Positions 13,001 through 25,000 of a stretch of DNA of 64,000 nt are shown here, piece after piece. The translations under genes were made by a program, and so were the position numbers. The stretch spans positions 21,158,635 through 21,222,634 of the forward strand of contig OX421967.1 of the NCBI GenBank assembly GCA_949128115.1. Direction: 5' to 3'. Below the pieces are notes generated by a model. It was given only the letters and a program-made list of their open reading frames with translations. It was not told the DNA's origin and did no database searches. Position 1 is the first letter of the stretch; the number at the start of each line of letters is the position of its first letter. Origin of the DNA: Anaspis maculata (lineage: Eukaryota > Arthropoda > Insecta > Coleoptera > Scraptiidae).

Positions 13001-16000
13001 TATGACATGATCCAGTTAACAACCAGAAAGTGATCTGATAACCGATTTAGAAAGTGAAAAAAAGTTCGCAAAAATCCTTTAGTCTAGGACTGGATGCTGT
13101 GACGAACAGACGGACAAAGCGAGGACGTCAGCGCCTTCTGACAAGTTGATTTTTTATTGAATAGGTAAGTAAGTATATTTTTACGTCGACGCGTTATGAA
13201 TTTGAACGTAATCGAATAAAAATTGTTCATTTCCAAATTCCTGCGATTTTTAGTGCTACATAGCTACTATTTTAATTTTTTTATTGTTATTGAGCGACTT
13301 TGTTCGTTAGTTTGGATGCCAATCTCCTTCAGGTTCTTGAGATAATGAATTTCAAAGTTCTAGGTCGATCATTTCCAAAGAAATTGACCGAATTTAGGTT
13401 AAAGAATTTTCATTTTGTCGATGTGGGGGTCTCTGAACCTGGAATCACCGACGGCGGCCCTTTTTTTTTGGGAGGAGGGGAAATGCACTCACGCACACCC
13501 TGGCTGGATGGTACCAGGGTACTGTGAGACTCGCAGTTTCGAAAGGATACCCACTAAAACCCCTCCTCGGACCTAGTAAGATCAACATCTTAACGCCAAA
13601 GTAATTTTCAAGCCTCGCCAGACGTAGTGGCGGAGGCTATTTGTTTCTTCTGTGTAGAATGTGGGTAACAGATCAAGTCAAGTTGTTAGGATAGGTTGAA
13701 ATGTCAGTAGTTCAAAGTTTAGAAGCCCACACTACCTAAATGAAATTTTTGAACTTGAATTCAGCATTTTTTTTTTTAAATGATCGACTACCTGTAAGTT
13801 CAACATTCATTATCTCAAGAACGACTGTCTTGAATTGAAAATGCGTAGCACTGTTGCAAAGAGAGTTGAAAAACCTTTTAAACGATATGCAACTCGACCT
13901 ATGTTGCTCTAAAAGTTCTGAAGGGGTGAGTGACACCCTCAGGGTGTTGACCTGACATAAGTAAATTTATAACAGAAAGCTGGATCCTTCGAATAGGGAA
14001 TCGACCTGTTTCGTCGATTTCCGGAAGATTATTGCCTTGTTCTTGAATGATTCCGCAAAAACATGACTGAGCTACCCATTCATCCCCTGTAGGGGGCAAA
14101 CTGGTCATACAAATAGATTATGCTCCAAAGCATTTCCTTTGTGGACCAAAACCTACAAAATATCCAAATTTCAGCCGATTTGACCAAGAACCAGAGGTGA
14201 GAGGTCCTTTGGATTTTGACCAATCGCGTGATTGCGCTAGCGGATCGCTTCACTTGGTACGAATTTGACGTATGCTTCAACAACACTGCAATCTGTGAGT
14301 TTAATTAAAACCTGCAGGCAGACTTTGCACTTGCAAAAAGGCTACAAAACTTGACGTCTCTTTATCCATTGCCATGAAAATACTATAGTACGTTCGACAC
14401 TATTGTGATTCTAGTTGGTAGGATAGAGACTGACACGGAGTGTACTGATTTCGCCTTGGAGCCTTAAAGCTAGTCCGCACGGGCGATATATCGCTGAAAT
14501 TTGGCGATATACCGCTCTTTTTGACATAACGACAATGACAACAAATGCATTTCAGCGGTATATCGCTGAATTTCTGCGAATCTGCCGCCCGTGCGGACCG
14601 GGTTTAATAGAGTATTATACTTTTGAAAAAATATTTTGTTTTCGATGGAATCGGAAACTATATTGGAAAAAAGCTGATCCGTATTTTTTTATTTTGTCAT
14701 AAATCGTATCGTTTGGCCGCAATAAATAAACGAAATTCCTATATTCTGCCTATTTCTGACGTCATTTACACAGACAGTATAGGCGGCGACTCGCTGTGAC
14801 GTCAGAACTAGTTGATGTTATTTATTTATTGCGCCCAAACGATACGAGTTTTGACTAAATAAAAAAACACGGGTCAATTATTTTTCAATCTAGTTTCCAT
14901 TTCAATCGAAATTTTTTTTTAGTATAATACTCCATTCTTGAAAAGGGGAATAAAGTTCTCATGCGGTGTTGCTATGCAAGGAAAGCTAGATTGGCCCTTG
15001 CCTAGCAACTACACATGTGAACTCTGTTCCCCGTTTCAAGAATAGGGCCCCTGGTGTCATTGTGACACAAGGCCAAATTTGGTACACTCCATGACAGGCT
15101 CTGTCCTACTCTTTTTTTGTCTGTCATGGTAAATGGGCTATGAAACGAAAAACAAGTGAATACTACCTGTCAAAAAAGTGACAGAATTATGCGAACGAAG
15201 AATTATGTGACACATACGTACTACGTACAAAAAGTCATACTTTACGACTGTCAAGACAAAGTAAAATCGACGTGTTTTCATAATTGTCGCCTTACAGCCC
15301 TCCTACAATGGTCGCGGAAGGTGCCCCCACCCCTTTCTGTAAAGCGCAAAAAGAGACCCACCTTTTCTGTGGAGCTCAGAAGGAGCCCTCTCTATTGGCC
15401 AGCGTCTTGCGTTGCTTAGTTACGTTGTGTGTCAGTGAGACTGAGACTTTTCTGACAGATGTGTACGAAAAAGTGACAGTTCGCAGTTGTCAAGGCACAC
15501 CAAACGATCGCCTCAAGAGGTACTTAATTTTACTTGTAAAAAAGATACGAACCTGTACTTGCAGCCTCACGGCGATGTCGATGATGAGTTCCACATTGGC
15601 GTAGTTGTTGTTGTTAGTGCCTCCGGGAACGGGCACGTAATGGTCGGCCATCTTGATGTACTCGGCGTTGGCCTTGAGGTCCTCCGGCGTCACCATGACG
15701 ACGAATCGCACGGCCCGTTCGCTCTTGAACATCTCGTACGACCATCTTCGCACCGAACGCATGCATTTGACAGCCGCTATGCCGTTGTTTGCTATAAGTA
15801 CCTGCGGGGGCCAATCAAGTGTCAATATTTTCAATTTAAACCAATGAAAAACTCATTACACATCACACGCTATAATGTACTATGTCTAAAGTACCGTGTA
15901 ATCCAAACCATTCCGAACTGGGGTAGGCTATGCACAGCGAAAAGCAGCTTTACATCCCGGAATTTGACCATGTCACAGCCTACCCCAATTCGGAATGATT

Positions 16001-19000
16001 TGGATCGCACGGTATTATTGAACGATGCGTCAGGTACACACAGAAGACGATGACAGTAAAATAACGTTAGAACATATTCCTCCTCTAGGGAATATAACTG
16101 AGCTGAAGCTCGGAACATTTTGGGACGCCTATGTCCTAAAGTGTGGTTGATGGAACGTTTATATTTTGTTAATCATCCAAAAAGTACCCCCAAACACGAG
16201 CTCAAACATGATAGTATTGAAAATGAATTGCTTTGAGTATAGAACCTTCAATTCTAAGGAATAAATACAGGGGATCATCCAAAACAATGCTTTTTTCAAA
16301 AACCCCACTCCATCAAAATCACCCCTAGCCACCCTGTAACCAAAAGAAGTTCAAAGTGAAGCCCCAGGATCCTCCCCCGTCTTTTCCCTGTGCCTTGAGA
16401 CGGTAACGTACGATAGCATGCCTATTTGAACACAAAATGTTCCTGCGCTGTGATTGGTTACAGTTAGACGTTCGAATTTGTCAAAGCTACTATATTCTGG
16501 TCCATCAACAGAAACAGTAATACATAAGCGTGCTCAGCAGGCGATTTCAGGGAGAACCGAGGAACGTTTCTTTAGTCTAACAAAATGTAGTGCGCCTATT
16601 ATAGCAAGGCTTATTATACAGCTGAAGATCTGGCTCTCACACACCTCGACACCTGACCCACCAGGGTCCCTCCTATTTTTGAAACCGGAGAGATCAATTC
16701 ACATTCAAGTATTCACACGATTACTGTTTCTGTTGGTGGACCAGCATAGCCTGTTTACGTTTACTGCTCACCACTCTCGCTCACAGAGCTGGTAGCTGTA
16801 TAGATTTCTGCATTCAAGGCGCGATGATTAGGATTAATTCTTAATAAGGCATCACGAGCAGGATCACGAGAGTCTAAACAGCGTATTCACAACGTTTACC
16901 ACTGGTAAAAGTGACAGCACAACGCGTTGCTACCCACGGAGCATCTTTGGATCAGGGATCTTCTAGAAAGCAAGGATACCTTCTCAGGTAACGACAAAAA
17001 TCGAGCATGTACCTTATTGATAACTTTGGTCCCACTGAAACGTTTGACGAACTCTTCGGGTGTTGCCACGGTGAAGTCTTTTTCCTGGAGCCTGTTCTGG
17101 ATCATGACAGTGCCCTGGGACATGCTGGGCCTGGAAATTTTGAACAAAATTAAAACCTGCGTCAACTCCGAACCATAACCTAAGTTGACACTGACTTTGG
17201 GACACACGTGTCAACTCGACGCTGTCGGGAGAAAAAGCCTCAAAAACCTCACTTCCAAAAATTTTTCGGAAAAACTCTTGTGTAACTTACGTCATCCTGC
17301 TGCCGGGTTTCAACCTGGACGATTCCATGAGCCATTCTGCGCTCTGGAGGTTGTCGTTGCTGTCGACGCTTTCGGTCGTGCTTTCGGCTATGGTGATTTG
17401 GATTTCCGGCGGACCGACCTCATCTTCTTCGTCTCCTATCACGAATCTCTTGCTGTTGCGTCTGTGCAGGGGGCGCTTCATCATTGTATCGAGTGCGACG
17501 TGTGCGATAACTATTTTTTCCGGAGCTTCGGTGTCTGTTCGATTCAGAGAATCCCAGAAGTCCGACAAAGACCCGATTAGAAAATTCATATAAAACTGGA
17601 TGGACACAAAACACAAAACGGCGTTATTGACGTTGCTTTTGCTTGTTTATGGAAGAAAATTCATCGATTCTCGACTCGAAAGGTAAGTTTTAATGTGAGC
17701 ACGGTCCAAGAGCAAAAAAGTTGGGTGTTGCGTCGTCTTCGATGAGTGGCCATTGGCTTGGAACTATAGTTTATTAATGTAAGTATCTGTTCGTAGCCAG
17801 CCACGAAGTCTAGTAGTGTGGTCTTCGGCGAGTGCCAGTAGCTCAAATATATTTTTTTATTTAATTCAGTTGGGAGACTAATGGCGGCTTTACAGAACTT
17901 CGTATGTCGCCGGCGACAATCCCCCACTCTACTGTAGTTGAATAATTTGAACGACACGACGACAGGAACTTGTGTCGCGGGAATGATATGGAGGGGGGTA
18001 GGGGAGTACAGGCAGATCGAATCCTATTGGCCAGCGACACTGTCGCCGGCGACAAACGAAGTTCTGTAAAGCCGCCATAAGAAAAATTTTGTGGGCGACA
18101 CAAAACTTTCCCGGCGGTATCCAGCGACGCCAGCAATGATTTTGATCGAACCGTTCCTTCGGGCCGACAAAATTATCGGCAAAATACCGCTATTTAGTAT
18201 AAGAAAATGCTACAAGGCAAGATTGCTCTTTGGGCAGTTCTAAACGATTCGACCCGACGAACTTCCAGCTAGTTCCGTGCGGGGCTAAAATGGTTCTTTC
18301 AAAATGGCGGCTGAAATTTTTTGAAAATTGAACCTGAACTGTGTGATTAAATGAATCCTCAATTTAGGCACGCTGTGTCCTAGCCAAAGGCAGCTCTAAC
18401 GTAATTGTTTTAGTTACCATTTAGACCTCCTAAACATGATTCCGTCAACAAATTTTGATTTCAGTTAACCCCTTGAACTCGAAATAGAAAAAAATTGCAG
18501 GCTCGTACATGCCCTATTCAAGTCAAAATACTGAAGTACTTTTATTCGTCCCTCAATCTCTTGCCATCGCTAGATCATAGTATCATTATGATAAGTATTA
18601 TGATGACAAAACCTTATTGAAATCATCGAAAAGGTCAAAATATCTAAGCTAGCGCCAGCATAAAGCTTTTCGAGTCAAATTGCTTAGAAGGACCAAAGAC
18701 CAATCCTGCCAAGTGGAATTTTCTTATACCGAATAACCATATTTTTGTGTGCACCACAGATACCTACATATTATTTTTTAAGAATAAACGTTTGTCGCAT
18801 AAGATTGGTTCTTCAATTTGACTTTTGAACCGCGATTATACTGACGGCATTTGAAATTTTGACATCATCTTTTTTGACATTGACAAGTCGGCAGCACAGG
18901 CTGCGCCAGGAATTTCTACAGTGGGGTTATACCTCTTTGGTTCGCTTTTTGGCCACTACGAGGTGTTTTACTTTCCGATAAGGTCAATTGCAAGTGGATA

Positions 19001-22000
19001 TTTTGATGATCGCATGCTTCAAGGCAATTGACCTTTCCGATTTTAGGAGATAGAAAACACATTGTTTTTCGAGGTCATCGTTTGACGTTTTGACGTTGAT
19101 GACGTTTCGTTCTGAGAACGTGGTGAAATTTTGCTGGAGAAGTATAACAGCAGCAATTTTGAAATCACTCATTTATCATGTGGGGAAAGTCACCGCAGCC
19201 ACCGAAACTATTTTCAGCGGACAAAGCAGTTTTTATGTGTGCGAGTTGATTCTAATATACGGAGGTTTAGGCACCACCGCATGTGGCGTGCGGGCGTGCC
19301 TTTACCCTTTAGGCACCACTGTTGACAGGACCGACAGGTTGTCGCCTACTTGTCAGTGAAAACATGAAAACACAATTTAACTTGGTTTTCCACCGCATGA
19401 AACATAGTGAAGTGAAACCCGAAACTAGGTAACACCTACAAAATAGGTTATTGATGGTCCTTTTTCCTTCTTTGGGTAGTGTTGTTATCGGTCAGAAACG
19501 AAACGTCGTGTGCCAATACGATGACCTCGATAAACCAGCTTATGCATGACGTCACGGTAGAAAAAGACAACGAAAGTTTGGAAACCCTAATTTTGTCTTG
19601 TCTTCGTCTCTGTTAAATCAAGTTGCTTGGTTTTGACACTTATCAGAATTGGCGACTGGGACGCATCTTTGAACGCCGCTTCTGCTTTTTACAGCAGGCT
19701 AGATTTTTTTATTTGCAATAATTGCTGTTGTGTTCCAGAGGTTGTCCTTGGAAAATTTCCGATCAACAGCAAAAAAAAAAACAATAATTGATGGTCAGTG
19801 TCAGCCCTCTACAGCTCACACACACACACAAGATATCAAACGACATGTTCCAAAGGACGAAAAGCGAAACAGGCGCGATTGACGTCAAAAATTCTAATGG
19901 GAATGCAAACTCACACACAAAATGATAATAATGGCTGGGTGTACCTAATACAATACAGCAAGTTTTGCATCGAAAAAAAATTGGGAACTGTCAATAGAAA
20001 CGAAACATCATGCCATTTAGCAATTCAAAAACATTACCTACGTGTATAAGTAGTCCACTTTTCGCGTTTAGGATAAATTATGCCCATTATGTCTGAAACC
20101 TTGACGTAGGTACAAGATAATTTAATAATTATTTCTTAAGCTATTAAAGCTTAATTGTTTTTTTCCACTGCTACATGATAATAAATCAAAGATAGATTAG
20201 AGGGTTTCGAGAAGAGCTATTAGGAGAGCTTTAATGATTTTTCAGGATCAGCTGATTCGGGCTAAATTTAGCCACCGACCAGAAAAGCGCATCCTAATCG
20301 ATCAAGGCGTGCTCCGCCGAAACTGTTGTCGTCCCGAAATTCACGCGCGACTACCTCAAGAACAACTGAATTGTGAAGTTGTCAATAATGGCCACTTGAT
20401 GTGAGAAACGAGAACTCGAATAGCTGAGCAATAATCGAGATGATTGGCATTGACATCACATCAACACAAGTGCCTGTAGTTTTAGTTTTATCAAAGATCG
20501 TTCGATTTCTGTTGCGTAATAGCCAGCAACAATTTGAGAGATAACAATATAATTTGCATCAATTAGCGCCATAAAAACGAAACGGTTTAATGGCAGATTA
20601 GATAGAAAAAAAGTTGTTTACGTTTGGGTAGATGGGAACCCCGATGGAAACAAAACAAAATGCCTGAGGCAGGGTTTTTGAAGAAGTTTTTGCAGCTTAG
20701 TTTCGAGTATTGTGAAACCAATTGACAGCTTGAATTTGGGAAATGTCACTTCTTGACATTCGTACTGACGTACAATTGACCGCCTCGGGCCCTATTTTTG
20801 GATCCGGGGAACAGATCATCAGGTGATGTTGCCTAGGTGACAGCCAATCACAGCCCCGGTTGCCTAGCAACTTCGCATAGGAACGGATCACACGTTTCCT
20901 GAAAATAGGGCCCCTGTAGGGAAGATGTCATTGGGGTTGACACCGTTGGTAGTAGCTGGATTCCTTTTGCCATCAATCTCAAAAATTCTCACTTCAATTA
21001 TTAGTAGTGGTGCTTCATATTCCTTAGCAACTCCTAACTTTTTGTCTGTCTAACTGAGCTGAGGCGAAGTAATTTACGGTAAAAAAGAAAAGCACCTAAT
21101 GTTGACCCGAAAACGGAAGCTCTCTGTCACGTCTCAAGCGCCTTCCCAATTCCTCCCGAGAGCTCCAGAATCGCAGTCACGAAAACAAAATCCGCCTTGT
21201 TCTTGAAGTTGAAACCCCTTTCGGAAGGCGGGTTCACAGAGTGAAAGCACAGGAACGCGAATGCCCTACCACCTGTGCAAAAGACTCGGCAAAAGAACTA
21301 CCATATACCTCTGAAGGGACACCATTTCAACAAAATAACTGACCGGAAACGTGCGAAATGGTCCCACGGTGATGAGTAACCGACGTACAAAACTGAGCAA
21401 AGGACCGCACAAACCCTTCATATATTGCGTTCACTTTTTATTTTCAGTGTAATGACGTTTTGAGGCAAAAATAAAGTGACAAGTTGGTGGGCTACGGATA
21501 CGGCTGATGGCACCTGCAAAGTTTTGGAGCGAAACTATCAGCGGCCATTACAACGCTCCAGTTTGTAGCTTTATTTTTGCTCCAAAAAGTCATTCTACTG
21601 AAAATAAAAAGTGAACGGGACATATTATGGTTCAACATAGCTTCTCTGCAAGCGAAAAAATGCGCATATAGACACAGGAGGCTCACATCTCATCACCCCC
21701 GTTGGGTTGAAGAAACATACCGCCTCAGAAAAGCACTAACCACTGCACTTTCTAGGGCCAATTACGGCTCAGGAGCCTGTGTCAGGAGCTGGCGAAAAAG
21801 CTCAGACAGCTCCCGACAGGGACAGGCATTCAACTGTCAATGCTTCAACTGTCAACAAAGTAACGATACCAACCCCGATGAGATGCTGATGCTGTTCCCT
21901 TTAGTAGGTACTGTCGAAGTCGAATGCATGAAATGTCTTTGACAGATTTGAGTTGGTAATCAAGCTCGCAACGCCTTGTCAATTTAAAAAAAAAAGTATC

Positions 22001-25000
22001 AAGGCGACCTAATTCAGCACTCTAGCTTCCAAGCTTCAATGACGTTAATGACGTCTTCAAATGTCAGATTCTCCGCATTTATTAGTGTGGTAATTTCCAG
22101 GACAAAGTTATGACTAAGGTGAGATTATTGAAACATAAACAAGTAGGTAGATTGTATGTGCGTTCTGCATTTCGAATCTGCATACTTCTACTTTTCTTGC
22201 TATCACCGGTGACGGAATGCCATTTTCTCATCGAGCCACTGTTGTCAACTTTATGGCTGTTTTTGCAGTCCAGTTTACAGACAAAATTTTCTTGCCTTGA
22301 GACTATTACGCTCTTCATAATAAATGAAGAATTTCTTACAGCCAGACGATCAAATTGAAAATTCTAGATGGAGCTGGCAACAAGGCATCGACCTGTCAGT
22401 AGTGTCAGTGCGGGAATGAAAAGCGTGCAGAATACAGTGAGATTTCCCTATCAATGCCTGACTGCAGTGAGCATAATTTCGTAATTTTTCTCAAGTTCAA
22501 TCAATTTTTGAACCGTTTTGAACCTTTCTTAAATAACTGAAGGAATTTGAAATTTTGCAAACAAATACCAGCAGATTTTTCAAGACGCCGCCAATGGTTA
22601 TTTTCGTGGAAAATGCAAGCATTTCGCATTAGTTCCGACGACAAACAAGTCGATTATTGTAATTTTATTTGTGGTAAACATGAAATGACCGCATGGAAAA
22701 CGAAATCGAGATATATTTACACCGCCTACTGAACCTTTTTCGTCTAGTTTTTTTTTCTGCTGATTAAAATGGAACTCCTCGCCGGCTATTAGTTGTTATT
22801 TTTTTCTGTTACCAATGGGGCCTTGCACTGCCACTTTTACACACCGAGGGCGCCACGACCGTTGGGGGCAAATTCGACGATTTTGACGGCGTTGACGCTT
22901 CAGCGACCGACGTCCGTCATTTTATGTCTTGATTTGAAATTTGGATAACCTCTGTTTCTTGCTTGACGTCTCCAGTCACCGTCAGTTACTGGTCAAGGTC
23001 AAACTACTCAAATTCCCCTGTTTTTCGCGTCGTTACGGCCGCTTTATTGAAGTAGGCGCCCCCTACAGTAGTGGCGACCTCACGTTGAGTTTTTCAATTG
23101 CAAGGCCCCATTAAATTAAGTAATTTAAAGGTACCTAGATATATCAAACAGGTAGCGGGCTGTAGGATGGTTTGGAATTTTGTTTTCAACATTGTCTTGG
23201 CGATTTTTCCAGCCATACGCCATTTTATTCTCCATTTGTGACGAATTACGTATTAATGAAAACATGGAATTACAAAAAACAACCATTAAGCTAAACACGA
23301 ACAAGAATAATATATATTATTATATTTATCAACGGAATGCACTTTGCATTATTCAGCAAATTTATAAAGGCCCCTTCAAGTTCAAGCTCTTGCTTACTCT
23401 TTGTCGATAAATTTGACAATTGACAACAAACATTGTTAGACAGCAGTAGAAGTTCGAAATTTGACAAAACTGACAGCCCAAATTGATGGCGGCTTTACAG
23501 AATCTCTTATGTCGCCGGCGACAGTCCTCCACACCACTGTAGTTGAATAATTTGAACGTCACGACGACAGAAACCCGTGTCGCGAGAATGATATGGAGGA
23601 AGGTAGGAGAGTACAGGCAGATGGAATCCTATCGGCCAGCGACACTGTCGCCGGCGACATACGAAGTTCTGTGAAGCCGCCATAAAGCTCCAAAACAGCA
23701 AAATGTAGTAAGATTCCTTTTCAAAAATGTTTTCCAATTTTGTCATCAACTAACGACAAAAATAACCTTGAAAATAGCTAGGTATTCGACTAGCCACTTC
23801 AATTACAAATATACACCTTTTTTCAGTTCTTCATTTGAATCACTAACGTGCTTTCCTTTTCCTTTTACCACAATTTCACTTCGCCTCATCTCGGTTAGAG
23901 ATAGAGAAAAGACGTCACATTGCTGAAAATGAGTGACACCACCATCAACTGAGTAGAGAATATCCTAGATTGAGGGCAAAAGGGATGCAGCGGCGAAAAT
24001 CTCACGAAAAACATTCTGAATCGACAGCCACCTTAAGGATGGAGGATTGGTGAAATAAGGCGTTGCAGAATCAATTCCAGCGGGCCTACCTTGACAGAAA
24101 TTTACCATTCAAGTTTCTTTTGAGAGCAATGCAGAAAAGTACAGTCATTACCCAATAAAAACGCGTACAGCTTTTGACGCGGAATGTACTGATTTTTGGA
24201 ATTTCGGCCTGGTGTCACAGTGATAAGGTAGTCAAAATTAATCAAATCAGTACACTCCGTGTCAAAAGTTTGTACACGTTTTTTATGGCCAATGACCGTG
24301 CAATAAATTAATCTCAAAAACATTTTTAAAATTAAACAAAAAATTAAGCTTTGAAAGAATAACTATTTTTGAATTTAGAAAATGTTTTTACCAGCAATTC
24401 ATACTACCTCCCTGTGGCTTCCGAGAAGAGGCCTGAATGGTAGATTTCTGTCAAGGAATAAGCCAGCTGGAATTGATTCCGCAACGCCTTATTTCACCAG
24501 TCCAACTCCACCTTTAAGGCTGCCTGCGTCTACCTCTACCAGGAGTACCAGGGAGTTGTTTAAGCGTTTTCGGCGGGCTCCTGAGCCGCAAAGTGATTGG
24601 TCGTTTTGGATTGCAAGTTTTGTGAGGTGCCTTCGGAGTGGTCCATTCTACGTCATGCATGGAGCGACTTTTGACAGACATCAGCTGTCATCGACTTTTA
24701 AATCTTAACGAGACGTAAAACCATAGCAACTCGAAAAAACAAAATCAAATCACAATTTCATTGCAGGAAACCTTACAAAACGAACTCCACCACTTTATCG
24801 ATTCGTGCGCGCTTTATGACTAACAAAACGTGGGTAGGTAGGTACGAGATAACATGGCACACTGGCACACTGACGGCGACAATTTCAATGTTTTGCGTGT
24901 ACATACGCGCAAAAAACACGATTACTAATTAATACAAGCAAACAAAACGTCAATAACAAACATTTGACGATCAAGAAAAGCCACCTTGATTGCTCCCGCG

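Larger units (their letters stand above)
12745..15552. other. ACC intron, 2,808 bp, dense in foldback elements
   Basis: Contains the foldback at about 13325-13840 and the nested stack at 14431-15105, described separately. The remainder, 12745-13320 and 15106-15552, shows nothing I can name. Confidence 0.75.
15802..17012. other. ACC intron, 1,211 bp, with two foldback MITEs
   Basis: Carries elements at 15892-16014 and 16490-16750, listed separately; the rest is unremarkable. Confidence 0.75.

Noticed and set aside
17590..17620. Longer isoform B N-terminus starting upstream of MNFLIGS
   Set aside because: The frame is open for a few codons upstream but the only upstream candidate start is TTG; the first ATG is at 17589, and a possible acceptor (CCATCCAG) lies between.
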